A DNA stretch of 64,000 nt from Bacteroidota bacterium (GCA_018267965.1 JAFDXK010000007.1:62001-126000); one strand, 5' to 3'. Shown: positions 1 to 8,221, numbered from the stretch's first letter. Notes: generated by a model from the sequence alone, not told the origin. Program-made: numbers and translations.

Positions 1-43
1 TACGATGGAAATATTATGCTAATATACAAGTGAAAAATACAAT

Positions 44-76
44 TTTGTACATACAGAAACGAAAGATGTACATTTG
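44..76 (+). promoter_or_regulatory. Predicted Bacteroidota-type promoter of the phosphosulfolactate synthase gene
   Basis: TTTG at 44-47 is followed, 21 bases later, by TACATTTG at 69-76. This fits the Bacteroidota housekeeping promoter (TTTG, about 19-21 bases, TAnnTTTG). Transcription would begin in the low 80s, about 20 bases before the start codon at 102. The call rests on pattern and position only. Confidence 0.5.
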
Positions 77-101
77 TTGTTAATAACGAAATAGCGATAA
101 G

Positions 102-896
102 ATGAATTTTAAGCTTAAAAATATGCCGGAACGTACCCAAAAACCACGGAAGTATGGACTTACTATGGTTATGGACAAGGGTATGGGGCATGATGAGGTT
201 AAGAACTTTTTGTCAGTGGCCGCTCCTTATGTTGATATTGTTAAATTAGGTTTCGGTACTGCATTTGTAACAAACCGTTTGAGGGAGAAGATTGAGATAT
301 ACAGGTCTCACAACATCCCGGTTTATTTTGGTGGTACATTATTCGAAGCTTTTCTTATTCGTGGCCAGTTTGATGATTACGTGGAAATAGTGAAGGATTA
401 TGGGCTTCAGCACGTAGAAGTTTCGGATGGTTCCATTATTATACCTCATGCTGAGAAGTGCGGCTACATAGAAAAATTGGCTAAGCACGTAACGGTTTTA
501 TCTGAGGTTGGTTCTAAAGATGCCACACACATTATGCCACCGTATAAATGGATAGAACTAATGCGTGCAGAGCTTGAAGCAGGTTCGACTTATGTAATAG
601 CCGAAGCTCGAGAAGCTGGTAATGTTGGTATCTATCGTGGTACGGGTGAGGTGCGTGAAGGTTTGGTGCAGGAAATACTGACGCAGATACCTTCCGAGAA
701 AATTATTTGGGAAGCACCACAAAAAGCACAACAGGTTTACTTCCTCGAGTTACTGGATGCTAATGTGAACCTTGGTAACCTTGCACCTAATGAAGTGATA
801 CCTCTTGAAGCGATGCGTGTAGGTTTGCGCGGCGATACTTTCCATCTTTATTTGAATAAAGAGAAAGGAGAAAAAGCAGAGACAAATCACATATAA
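102..896 (+). CDS. Phosphosulfolactate synthase (ComA family)
   Basis: The 264-residue protein matches the ComA family, TIM-barrel enzymes that add sulfite to phosphoenolpyruvate to give (R)-phosphosulfolactate. Visible family blocks are GLTMVMDKG (residues 19-27), KLGFGT (48-53), EVSDGS (106-111) and SEVGSKD (134-140). In methanogens the product feeds coenzyme M. No ComB phosphatase, ComC dehydrogenase or other coenzyme M gene is nearby. In Bacteroidota the product could instead serve sulfonate chemistry such as cysteate for sulfonolipids; that is inference. It is a single-gene unit with its own promoter upstream (44-76) and a strong hairpin terminator directly downstream (914-945). The length is normal for the family. 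The family assignment is firm, the physiological role is not. Confidence 0.85.
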   Translation: MNFKLKNMPERTQKPRKYGLTMVMDKGMGHDEVKNFLSVAAPYVDIVKLGFGTAFVTNRLREKIEIYRSHNIPVYFGGTLFEAFLIRGQFDDYVEIVKDYGLQHVEVSDGSIIIPHAEKCGYIEKLAKHVTVLSEVGSKDATHIMPPYKWIELMRAELEAGSTYVIAEAREAGNVGIYRGTGEVREGLVQEILTQIPSEKIIWEAPQKAQQVYFLELLDANVNLGNLAPNEVIPLEAMRVGLRGDTFHLYLNKEKGEKAETNHI

Positions 897-913
897 TCAG
901 ACATAGTATTTAT

Positions 914-945
914 GAGGCATCCGAAAATAGGATGCCTCTTTTTCT
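914..945 (+). terminator. Rho-independent terminator between the ComA-type gene and aroE
   Basis: A perfect 9-bp stem, GAGGCATCC (914-922) with GGATGCCTC (930-938), has a 7-base loop and is followed by TTTTTCTTT. It ends the upstream gene. It also sits inside the longest possible reading frame of aroE, which argues that aroE starts after it, at 951. Confidence 0.85.
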
Positions 946-950
946 TTGAT

Positions 951-1673
951 ATGAAAGAATTTGGTTTAATAGGATATCCACTTACGCATTCATTCTCGCC
1001 CGCTTACTTTCAGCATAAGTTTGACGTTGAGGGGATAGCTGCTATCTACAAAGCATTTGCTATTAAGCAGATTGATGAATACAGAGAGCTATTACTATCT
1101 CACCCCGATCTTTCTGGCCTAAATGTAACCATACCATATAAGCAGGCCGTTATGCCTTTGCTTGATGAGTTAGATAACGCTGCTGCTGCTATTGGTGCCG
1201 TAAACTGCATAAGTATTAACGAGGGCTCTGCTAAAGGATATAACACAGATTACATTGGTTTTAAACAAAGCCTGACGCCACTATTACAGCCTCATCATAC
1301 TCATGCCTTGGTGTTAGGTTCTGGTGGTGCATCAAAGGCTGTAGTATATGCATTGCAACAATTAGGAATAGAGTATAAGATAGTTTCAAGAGCTAATGGT
1401 GATATAAGCTACAGCGATTTGTCTAGGGATATCATCTCAAATCATCACCTCATCATTAACACTACACCACTTGGTATGCATCCGGATATTGAGCAGCATC
1501 CATTAATCCCTTACGAACATCTGACACCTCAACACTTGCTATACGACCTTATTTATAATCCTGAAGAAACATTGTTTCTGAGAAAAGCTAAAGAGCGGGG
1601 AGCACAAATCAAAAACGGCTATGAGATGCTTGTATTACAAGCAGAAGAATCCTGGAAGATTTGGAATAGCTAA
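951..1673 (+). CDS. aroE: Shikimate dehydrogenase
   Basis: AroE reduces 3-dehydroshikimate to shikimate with NADPH in the chorismate pathway. From ATG 951 the protein has 240 residues. It shows the substrate-binding serines in LTHSFSP (11-17), NVTIPYK (58-64) with catalytic Lys64, NTD with catalytic Asp100, and the nucleotide-binding loop VLGSGGASKA (121-130). An in-frame ATG at 912 would add 13 residues, but that stretch is the terminator hairpin at 914-945, so 951 is preferred. The protein is slightly shorter than E. coli AroE (272), as is usual in this phylum. It converges with the methyltransferase gene on the other strand, and their 3' ends overlap by 4 bases. The shikimate-pathway fusion gene at 2487-3566 lies just beyond. 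Confidence 0.95.
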   Translation: MKEFGLIGYPLTHSFSPAYFQHKFDVEGIAAIYKAFAIKQIDEYRELLLSHPDLSGLNVTIPYKQAVMPLLDELDNAAAAIGAVNCISINEGSAKGYNTDYIGFKQSLTPLLQPHHTHALVLGSGGASKAVVYALQQLGIEYKIVSRANGDISYSDLSRDIISNHHLIINTTPLGMHPDIEQHPLIPYEHLTPQHLLYDLIYNPEETLFLRKAKERGAQIKNGYEMLVLQAEESWKIWNS

Positions 1674-2458
1674 CCCACAGTATAATATACGCAGGTAGTT
1701 ACAAAGTTTCTGAAAAATGGTATGGTAGAAATAAGTTTTGATTGCTTTCTTGGTCTCCAACCAAACTTGTATTGATATATCGGGTTGATGAGGAAATGCT
1801 GTTTATTTAAAAACTTCAAACCACTCCTTTTTACTATCCTTTCAAACCTTTCTATAGTGATACGCGTATCATATATTTCAGATAGTTCTTTTATCACACC
1901 TTGATTCTCACCTATCATTTTTAAGATGCCTCTGTACAAAGGTTTTGGCAGGATATGATACCATGGCATCATACCTATTTTGTGGTCGCATATCTGCTGA
2001 TGTCCGCCGAATGGCATGTACCAGGGAGGAAAGCCAAAGAATATTTGTCCGTCTTCTTTCAGGAAGTTTTTGAGATAAGGAATAAAGTTTTCCTGTTCAG
2101 GTATATGTTCAATTGCATCTTTCAGTATGATGACATCAAAGAATCCTTTGAACCTTTGCAGGAAGTCATCGTCATATACATTCTTATACAGGAACTCGAT
2201 CTTGCCTTCGGCAATTTCTTTTTTGAAAAAGTTATTGGCTAAATCAATACGAAGGGGATTTAAATCAACACCTACACAAAAAGCACCTTTGTCCATAAAA
2301 GGCACTAGCACACCACCTTCTCCCGTGCCAATTTCCATTATGTTCACCCCTTTGCCAATCGGCTTAGTAGTTTCTATAAAAGGCAAAACGTATTGCCTCG
2401 AATTATCAACCTGCTGTTCGTAACGTACTGTATCGTCTTTGTGTTGCTTGAGTGCCAA
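1670..2458 (-). CDS. Class I SAM-dependent methyltransferase
   Basis: The 262-residue protein carries a class I methyltransferase core. Motif I is IMEIGTGEGG near residue 41, an acidic motif II is CVGVDLNPLR, and DVIILKDAIEHI is the motif IV region, in the style of the Methyltransf_11/23 groups. The C-terminal third is basic and aromatic-rich (around FGWRPRKQSK), which may hold the substrate or contact a membrane. The substrate cannot be read from the sequence; a lipid, quinone or glycan are all possible. It sits 28 bases downstream of the DAHP synthase fusion gene on the same strand, so the two may be co-transcribed. It overlaps the aroE stop by 4 bases tail to tail. Confidence 0.75.
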   Translation of the reverse strand: MALKQHKDDTVRYEQQVDNSRQYVLPFIETTKPIGKGVNIMEIGTGEGGVLVPFMDKGAFCVGVDLNPLRIDLANNFFKKEIAEGKIEFLYKNVYDDDFLQRFKGFFDVIILKDAIEHIPEQENFIPYLKNFLKEDGQIFFGFPPWYMPFGGHQQICDHKIGMMPWYHILPKPLYRGILKMIGENQGVIKELSEIYDTRITIERFERIVKRSGLKFLNKQHFLINPIYQYKFGWRPRKQSKLISTIPFFRNFVTTCVYYTVG

Positions 2459-2486
2459 TGCTTGCGTTGGTTTAAAGGGCTTAAAA

Positions 2487-3566
2487 TTAGCTTTTTACTT
2501 CATTCAAAATACCCTGTAATATCTCTAATTGTTTTTTGATGCTTTCATCATGTATTTTCTCGTAGAGCGATACGATGAAATCTCTTGACAGGTGCAGCTT
2601 TTCAGCCCTTTCGCCACGAGTATCTACAATCTCGCGCCACCGTTCAGGCTGGTAGGCGGTCATGTTAAAGTCCTTTTTGATAGCACCAATGCGCTCACTT
2701 AATTCCATACGCCTTGCCAAAAGGTCTATTATTTCAGCATCGAGGCTATCCATTAACTGGCGCAAGTTTTCCAGTGTCATACCCATATTATTGTCGGGCA
2801 TGGACTGGTTGCGTATCACCAGGTTGTTAAGTATAGATTGCAGTGTGCCTGGTGTTACCTGTTGTGCAGCATCGCTCAATGCTTCTGTTGGATTAGGGTG
2901 CGTTTCAATCATCAGGCCTTCGAAACCCATGTCCATGGCTTTTTGCGCAATGTCGGCTACCAGTTCGCGATTGCCTGTTATATGACTCGGGTCACAGATA
3001 ATAGGTATTTCAGGCTTACGCCGTTTCAGCTCAATTGGTATGGGCCAGTTAGGTTGATTGCGATAAGGTGATGCAGCCTGGTAGGTTGAGAACCCACGAT
3101 GTATAGCGGCAATATCTGTAATGCCTATTCGTTCCAGTCTTTCTATAGCGCCTTGCCATAAGTCGATATCTGGGTTTACCGGGTTCTTGACCATTATCGG
3201 TATTTTAACACCTTTTAGTGCATCAGCCAATCGCTGTACCTGGAAAGGGTTAACGGTAGTGCGCGCACCAATCCACAATACATCAATATCATACTGTAAT
3301 GCCAGTTCTATATGTTCGGGTTCTGCAACTTCTATAGTCACGGCAAGGTTGTAAGTACTTTTTACTTCCTTTAGCCATTCTAAAGCCACTTTACCATTGC
3401 CTTCAAAGCTGCCGGGACGAGTGCGCGGTTTCCATACACCTGCACGGAATAACTGTACCGGCATTTTAGAGACAGCCTCCGCTACTTCTAATACCTGTTC
3501 TCTTGTTTCCGCACTACAGGGTCCTGCTATTACAAATGGGTTCAACGTTCTCCTGAAAAAAGACAT
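2487..3566 (-). CDS. Bifunctional 3-deoxy-7-phosphoheptulonate synthase / chorismate mutase (type II)
   Basis: The 359-residue fusion joins the first step of the shikimate pathway to the chorismate branch point. Residues 1-250 form a KDOPS-like (AroAII/AroG-type) DAHP synthase with the metal/PEP motif AGPCSAE (14-20), KPRTRPGSFEG and CDPSHITGNRE. Residues about 258-355 form an AroQ-type chorismate mutase helix bundle (LDAEIIDLLARRMELSERIG). Together they make DAHP from PEP and erythrose 4-phosphate and turn chorismate into prephenate. The mutase part often gives feedback control to the synthase part in such fusions (family knowledge). A TAACTTTG box lies only 5 bases before the ATG, so the transcript may have almost no leader. 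It is divergent from truB. Confidence 0.93.
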   Translation of the reverse strand: MSFFRRTLNPFVIAGPCSAETREQVLEVAEAVSKMPVQLFRAGVWKPRTRPGSFEGNGKVALEWLKEVKSTYNLAVTIEVAEPEHIELALQYDIDVLWIGARTTVNPFQVQRLADALKGVKIPIMVKNPVNPDIDLWQGAIERLERIGITDIAAIHRGFSTYQAASPYRNQPNWPIPIELKRRKPEIPIICDPSHITGNRELVADIAQKAMDMGFEGLMIETHPNPTEALSDAAQQVTPGTLQSILNNLVIRNQSMPDNNMGMTLENLRQLMDSLDAEIIDLLARRMELSERIGAIKKDFNMTAYQPERWREIVDTRGERAEKLHLSRDFIVSLYEKIHDESIKKQLEILQGILNEVKS

Positions 3567-3571
3567 AGCTG

Positions 3572-3579
3572 CAAAGTTA
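3572..3579 (-). promoter_or_regulatory. TAnnTTTG -7 box next to the DAHP synthase start
   Basis: Read on the minus strand this is TAACTTTG followed by GCAGCT and the ATG whose first base is 3566. It matches the Bacteroidota -7 consensus. No clear TTTG -33 element is seen about 20 bases upstream. The spacing would give a leaderless or nearly leaderless mRNA. Confidence 0.4.
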
Positions 3580-3673
3580 GTAGTTGATTCGCTGACTTGT
3601 TGAATAGTTGATTAGAAGGAACTTATATAACAAGATTATACCAAGCAACTTATTAACTATTTCGCCAACAGCC

Positions 3674-3681
3674 TATCTTTG
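3674..3681 (+). promoter_or_regulatory. TAnnTTTG -7 box next to the truB start
   Basis: TATCTTTG lies 5 bases before the truB ATG at 3687. It mirrors the box of the divergent DAHP synthase gene. No good -33 element is visible. The position again suggests a very short or absent 5' leader. Confidence 0.4.
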
Positions 3682-3686
3682 CGCCC

Positions 3687-4388
3687 ATGCAAGTATTGCC
3701 GCAGATAAAAGAACTGAAGAAAGGAGGTGTCATATTGATAGATAAGCCATATAAATGGACATCTTTCGATGCTATCAATAAGGTGAAGATAACGGCAAGA
3801 GTGAAAATTGGCCATGCCGGCACGCTTGACCCCCTTGCTACAGGGCTCCTTATTTGCTGCACCGGAGAATTCACCAAGCGTATCAGCGAATACCAGCGCT
3901 TACCCAAAGAGTATACCGGCATCATTCACTTAGGGGCTTCGACACCAACGTACGACCTTGAGAGCAAACCTGAGAATGAGCAACCATTTGAGCATATTAC
4001 CGAGGCCCAGATACTGGACGCTACAAAACAATTTATAGGAGAGATCATGCAAACGCCGCCTATCCATTCGGCTATTAAAAAAGATGGTGAACGTGCATAT
4101 GACTTAGCACGTGCGGGTGTAGATGTAAAACTACAACCTCGTCCTGTTACTATTACAGCTTTTGAAATTACCAAAGTAGCATTGCCTGAAGTGCATTTCA
4201 GAGTAGCATGCAGCACCGGTACATACATCCGTTCGCTGGCTAATGACTTTGGTGCAGCATTGGGTTGCGGTGGCTACCTTCAGGAATTGCGCCGTACCAA
4301 GATAGGGGAGTTTGATGCGGAGGATGCACTAACCCCTGAGCAATGGCGTAACTATTGGTTTCCCGGTGATGAGAAGAAGCCGTTGTAG
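3687..4388 (+). CDS. truB: tRNA pseudouridine(55) synthase TruB
   Basis: TruB makes pseudouridine 55 in the T-loop of tRNAs. The 233-residue protein opens with the family signature GVILIDKPYKWTSFD and has the catalytic block GHAGTLDPLATGLL (42-55), with Asp48 as the nucleophile. Later family blocks are YTGIIHLGASTPTYDLE and RVACSTGTYIRSLANDFG. It is shorter than E. coli TruB (314) because it lacks most of a C-terminal PUA domain, which is common in Bacteroidota. It starts 120 bases from the divergent DAHP synthase gene and appears to be monocistronic, since a 412-base non-coding stretch follows. Confidence 0.95.
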   Translation: MQVLPQIKELKKGGVILIDKPYKWTSFDAINKVKITARVKIGHAGTLDPLATGLLICCTGEFTKRISEYQRLPKEYTGIIHLGASTPTYDLESKPENEQPFEHITEAQILDATKQFIGEIMQTPPIHSAIKKDGERAYDLARAGVDVKLQPRPVTITAFEITKVALPEVHFRVACSTGTYIRSLANDFGAALGCGGYLQELRRTKIGEFDAEDALTPEQWRNYWFPGDEKKPL

Positions 4389-4800
4389 TTATTCACATCT
4401 ATTGATGATTTTTTAAAGGTATGCTCATGAGATCGTTCGCTTTGCTCACTAAGTTGTAAAATGTTGCGAAATGTTGTGTTTTGTTGTTATTCGCATCATT
4501 TGACTGTTTTTTATTTGAATGCTCATGAGCTCACTCCTTATAGTCGTTCGGTTGTTATGCTTTTCTTTACAATGCTCCCCTCTATTGATAATCAATAAGT
4601 TGCAGATAAAATTGTTGTGTTTTGTTGCGTTTTGTTGCAAAAACAGCATAAATGTTTCCCTTTTCGGTGTAGGATAAAAGTCTATCAAAGAGCATCAATA
4701 TCAATAGCAAATATACGCTAAAAATACCATTTTATAAACTTGCTAAACCCATTCTTGTGTTTTAAATATTATATTTATATTTAAATCTGAATGACCCCTG
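4389..4800. other. 412-base intergenic stretch with a degenerate direct repeat
   Basis: No convincing gene is seen. ATGCTCATGAG occurs at 4421-4431 and again at 4519-4529; the second copy completes the perfect palindrome GCTCATGAGC (4521-4530). After each copy comes a G/T-rich tract built on TTGTTG and TTTTGTTG (about 4452-4490 and 4600-4640). The layout suggests a roughly 100-180 base diverged tandem duplication. A minus-strand frame of 79 codons (4449-4688) runs through these tracts but has a low-complexity product and no recognisable domain. The last 60 bases before 4801 are very AT-rich and probably carry the promoter of the DUF3667 gene. Confidence 0.5.
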
Positions 4801-5694
4801 ATGGATAACCCGACAACTTCTCATACCTGTAAAAACTGCGGTAATAATTTTAGCGGCAAATACTGCAATATTTGCGGTGAAAAGGTATATACAGAACACG
4901 ACAGGTCTGTTGTGCATATAATAGAAGAGGCATTCCATTTTCTGACACATTTTGAGGGTAATTTCTTTACTACCATCAAAACCATGTTCCGTAAACCGGG
5001 GCAAGTAAGCCTGGATTATACCAACGGTATACGCAAGAAATATTATAAGCCTGTAACGCTGTTCTTTTTTCTTATAGTATTATACCTGGTAGCACCTCAC
5101 GTAGGTAACATCAATATTTTTCCGCAGGGATTAGATATGGAGATGAAATCGTACATGGCACATGGAACTAATAATTATGCCAGCCGAATGGTAGCAGAAA
5201 AACTACAACAGAAAAATGTGAGTATTGAAGTATTAGCAGAGGCTTTCAAACATAAATCCCACACGGTATCTAAGGTAATGTTATTTATTTTATTGCCTTT
5301 GAGTACGCTTGTGCTGATGGTGTTGTATCCTCGCAAAAAATTGTTTTACGACAATTTCATGCTTTCAACAGAGATCAATGCCATTTTCCTATCGGCATTT
5401 TTTATGGTACTGCCTATAATACTTAATATGTCTATCTGGGCAGCAGTAAGCATCTATAAACAGGTAGCGGGGCATCCTGTACCCATTGATTCATTCCTGT
5501 TTTCTGAAGGCCCCATCATTATTTCCAGCACTATATTATTCCTGTCCTTTATCACTGTTTGCTTCAAACGCTTTTATGGTTCTACAACATTGATTAGCAT
5601 TTTGAAAGGAATAGTGTTTGTGCTCTTTCATTACATCATCGTTTTTTACCTCTATAAGTTCCTGTTGTTTACTACTGTGATGTGGCTATTGTAG
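4801..5694 (+). CDS. DUF3667 domain-containing membrane protein
   Basis: The 297-residue protein begins with a small zinc-ribbon-like segment, C10-x2-C13 and C22-x2-C25, in the family pattern CKNCG...GKYCNICGEK. A conserved block follows (EGNFFTTIKTMFRKPGQ, IRKKYYKP) and then about five hydrophobic segments: VTLFFFLIVLYLV, MLFILLPLSTLVLMVL, the region around FLSAFFMVLPIIL, ISSTILFLSFITV and the C-terminal GIVFVLFHYIIVFYLY. This is the usual build of DUF3667 proteins, which are common in Bacteroidota and of unknown function. Cysteine spacing suggests metal binding on the cytoplasmic side; that is inference. It converges with the lipid-transport operon, 26 bases away. Confidence 0.8.
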   Translation: MDNPTTSHTCKNCGNNFSGKYCNICGEKVYTEHDRSVVHIIEEAFHFLTHFEGNFFTTIKTMFRKPGQVSLDYTNGIRKKYYKPVTLFFFLIVLYLVAPHVGNINIFPQGLDMEMKSYMAHGTNNYASRMVAEKLQQKNVSIEVLAEAFKHKSHTVSKVMLFILLPLSTLVLMVLYPRKKLFYDNFMLSTEINAIFLSAFFMVLPIILNMSIWAAVSIYKQVAGHPVPIDSFLFSEGPIIISSTILFLSFITVCFKRFYGSTTLISILKGIVFVLFHYIIVFYLYKFLLFTTVMWLL

Positions 5695-5720
5695 CAAGTT
5701 TTATTCAGCTATACATCTTT

Positions 5721-6698
5721 TTAATGCTTTTTCTCTTTTTCTTTCTTTTTGAAGTATCGTCTTAAAAGAAAGTTGTGTTGAAGTGCTTTCATGTCTTCAT
5801 CAAATGAGGCGGTCCCTTTCTCTATGTTATTAAGGCTATTGCGTAATTGATTTGTCATAGCAGTATCGCGGAGTAGATTACTAACAATACCATCACGTTT
5901 AGATAAATCGTCCTGCACACCCGTTACTATATTATTGATGCGAGTAGTTACAGCATTCATTTCATCGGATGCATTGTTCACCTGTATAATAGCGTGTTTC
6001 AAACGGTTTGCAGTTGCCGTATCTTTTAATAAAAGACCAAGTGTGCCGTCGCCGTTGCTTGTCTGTGTTATTATGCCGTCAAGGTTAGCAGCCATGGTAT
6101 TAATATGTTCGCCCGCTTTACGCAAATCAGCAAATGTGTTCCTGATGTCTGAGGATAAAGTTGTGTCGTCTAAGATTGTCCACAGCATTTTGCTGTTGTT
6201 TATTTTATGCATTGTTTCTTTCAAATCTTCGGATATGACCACCAGGTTCATGTTTGTTTTATCCAGGGTTGCCAGCATATTGTCAAGATTGACCTTATTT
6301 GCAGTGAGCAATATATCATTATCATCAGCTAATGGTGCCGGTAGCGAATTGGGTTCGATATTAACAACTTTATTTCCCATTAACCCTTCTGAGCCAATTG
6401 AAACCAATGCATTTTTGCGGATGAACTTTTTAGTGTTTTCATCAATTACCATTGTAACCTCTATAAGGGTATCGCTGATAATGCTGATGTCTTTAACGTT
6501 TCCTGCCTGTATGCCTGAAAAGCGCACATTGTTTCCTTTCATCAATCCGTTTACGCTATGGAACCTTGCTCTTAAACGAAAACTGCCACCAAAATAACTG
6601 GAGTTTTTACCTATAGTATACAGGCTATAGATAAGTACCAACAAGCCTGCCGTAACAAAAGCACCTAGTTTAATATTGCTTATCGTTTGTTTAGCCAT
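5721..6698 (-). CDS. MCE-family lipid-transport substrate-binding protein (MlaD-like)
   Basis: The 325-residue protein has one N-terminal membrane anchor (about residues 10-28, AFVTAGLLVLIYSLYTIG) and an MCE domain at about 38-116 (VNGLMKGNNVRFSGIQAG, then LMGNKVVNIEP). A long helical region with repeated small motifs follows (NTMAANLDGIITQ, MNAVTTRINNIVTG) and a very lysine-rich tail. MCE proteins form hexameric rings that bind lipids between the membranes. It is the last gene of the minus-strand permease-ATPase-MCE operon and begins 1 base after the ATPase stop. The long C-terminal helix exceeds E. coli MlaD (183 residues) and may form a tube or coiled coil, as in longer MCE proteins (inference). 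Confidence 0.88.
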   Translation of the reverse strand: MAKQTISNIKLGAFVTAGLLVLIYSLYTIGKNSSYFGGSFRLRARFHSVNGLMKGNNVRFSGIQAGNVKDISIISDTLIEVTMVIDENTKKFIRKNALVSIGSEGLMGNKVVNIEPNSLPAPLADDNDILLTANKVNLDNMLATLDKTNMNLVVISEDLKETMHKINNSKMLWTILDDTTLSSDIRNTFADLRKAGEHINTMAANLDGIITQTSNGDGTLGLLLKDTATANRLKHAIIQVNNASDEMNAVTTRINNIVTGVQDDLSKRDGIVSNLLRDTAMTNQLRNSLNNIEKGTASFDEDMKALQHNFLLRRYFKKKEKEKKH

Positions 6699-6699
6699 T

Positions 6700-7464
6700 T
6701 TATTCGAAAAATTGTTTAATGTTTTTATCGTTAGATGATTTTAGTTCATCAAAAGTACCCTGTGCATAACATTTTCCGTTAAGCAGTACGATAATCTTGT
6801 CGGCAGTAGCTTTTACACAACGCATATCATGTGAGATAACAATAGCGGAGGTTTTGTATTTATCCTGTATCTCACCCATAAGGTTGGTTATTTCCCTGCC
6901 GGTAATAGGGTCTAACCCTGTAGTTGGTTCATCATATAAAATGATATCAGGGTTTAAGATAAGTGTACGCGCCAGTGCAATTCTTTTTTGCATGCCACCT
7001 GATAATTCGGCTGGTACCATATCGGCAGTATGCGGTAAACCTACATTTTCCAATACTTCTTTTATTCTGCTATTTGTTTCTTCCTGACTTATTTTATACC
7101 AATGCCTGCGCATGGGAAATTCGAGGTTTTCACGAACAGTCATAGAATCATACAAAGCATTGCTTTGAAAAAGAAAGCCAATCTGCACCCTTAGCCTGTC
7201 AAGTTGTTCATGGTCGAGAGAAAGCATGTTCTGTCCTAAAACGTTTATTTCTCCGGCATCAGGTTCCATAAGCCCGATAATGCATTTTATTAAAACTGAT
7301 TTCCCGGAACCTGAACGGCCTAATACTACCAATGTTTCGCCTCGATTCAATTCAAGATTAAATCCATCGAGTACTTTGTTATCGCCAAAGGATTTACACA
7401 GGTTGTGTATACTGATAACCTTATCGTTATGTAGCAGTGTCTCTGTCATATCAGTTGTAGCCAA
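6700..7464 (-). CDS. ABC transporter ATP-binding protein, MlaF-like
   Basis: The 254-residue ATPase has a full ABC set: Walker A GRSGSGKS (49-56), signature LSGGMQKR (about 154-161), Walker B IILYDEPTTGLD and the switch histidine in VISHDM. The sequence around the signature (LSGGMQKRIALARTL) is typical of the MlaF/MkL group that powers MCE lipid transport. It overlaps the upstream permease gene by 14 bases and is followed after 1 base by the MCE gene, so the three are translationally coupled. Its likely role is energising phospholipid movement between inner and outer membrane. No MlaB (STAS) or MlaC homologue is visible here. Confidence 0.92.
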   Translation of the reverse strand: MATTDMTETLLHNDKVISIHNLCKSFGDNKVLDGFNLELNRGETLVVLGRSGSGKSVLIKCIIGLMEPDAGEINVLGQNMLSLDHEQLDRLRVQIGFLFQSNALYDSMTVRENLEFPMRRHWYKISQEETNSRIKEVLENVGLPHTADMVPAELSGGMQKRIALARTLILNPDIILYDEPTTGLDPITGREITNLMGEIQDKYKTSAIVISHDMRCVKATADKIIVLLNGKCYAQGTFDELKSSNDKNIKQFFE

Positions 7465-8221
7465 GTATGCCCGTTATTTGTACCGCTATAAGATCCAATA
7501 TGAAAATCACCAGTGATGATATAACTACAGCTGAATTGGCAGATAGGCCTACACCTTCGGTACCTTTTTTAGAATAATATCCTTTATAGCAACCTATAAT
7601 GCCTATGGCAAAGCCGAAGAAAAATGTTTTGATGATAGCAGGAAGTACATCATAAAAATCCAGTACATTGAATGCCTGGGTCATGTACAGTTTATAACTG
7701 GTAATAGCATGGATGTTGACCCCCAGGTATCCGCCATATAACCCAACGGCATCTGATAAAATTATTAAGAGCGGCAGCATTACCGTTGTCGCTGCTACCC
7801 TTGTCACTACAAGGTAGCGATATGGGTTAGTCCCTGATACTTCCATCGCGTCAATCTGTTCTGTTACTCGCATAGAACCTAATTCGGCCCCGATACTGGA
7901 TCCTATTTTACCTGCAAAAATGAGTGCGGTGATTACAGGCCCAATTTCCCTCACGACGGAAAGACTTATCATAGACGGCAGCATAGATTCCGCACCATAA
8001 TCAACCAGCGTAGGACGTAATTGCATAGTGAGAACAAGCCCCATGATAAAACCAGTGATGCCGAGCAAAGGCAGTGATTTATAACCGATAATGTAACATT
8101 GTCGGATGAACTCACGAAATTCATAATGAGGGTGAAAAGCCTCACTAAAAAATCGGCCGGTAAACTTTGCCAATTCACCAGTTTGCGTCAGAAATAGCTT
8201 AATAGATTTTGGTATTTCCAT
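7451..8221 (-). CDS. MlaE-type ABC transporter permease
   Basis: The 256-residue protein is the permease of the MCE lipid transporter. It contains the family-typical sequence VREIGPVITALIFAGKIGSS (about residues 89-108), followed by ELGSMRVTEQIDAMEVSG, and about five to six membrane helices. The first gene of the permease-ATPase-MCE operon, it would form the inner-membrane channel with the MlaF-like ATPase at 6700-7464 and the MCE ring protein at 5721-6698. The GNAT gene lies 93 bases upstream on the same strand and is probably separate. Confidence 0.92.
   Translation of the reverse strand: MEIPKSIKLFLTQTGELAKFTGRFFSEAFHPHYEFREFIRQCYIIGYKSLPLLGITGFIMGLVLTMQLRPTLVDYGAESMLPSMISLSVVREIGPVITALIFAGKIGSSIGAELGSMRVTEQIDAMEVSGTNPYRYLVVTRVAATTVMLPLLIILSDAVGLYGGYLGVNIHAITSYKLYMTQAFNVLDFYDVLPAIIKTFFFGFAIGIIGCYKGYYSKKGTEGVGLSANSAVVISSLVIFILDLIAVQITGILGYN

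Noticed and set aside
1955-2423. Plus-strand frames opposite the methyltransferase gene
   Set aside because: They are shadows of the 1670-2458 gene, which has clear SAM-binding motifs.
4449-4688. 79-codon minus-strand frame in the gap after truB
   Set aside because: The product is low-complexity and comes from TTGTTG tracts on the other strand; no domain, no start signal, no support from neighbours.
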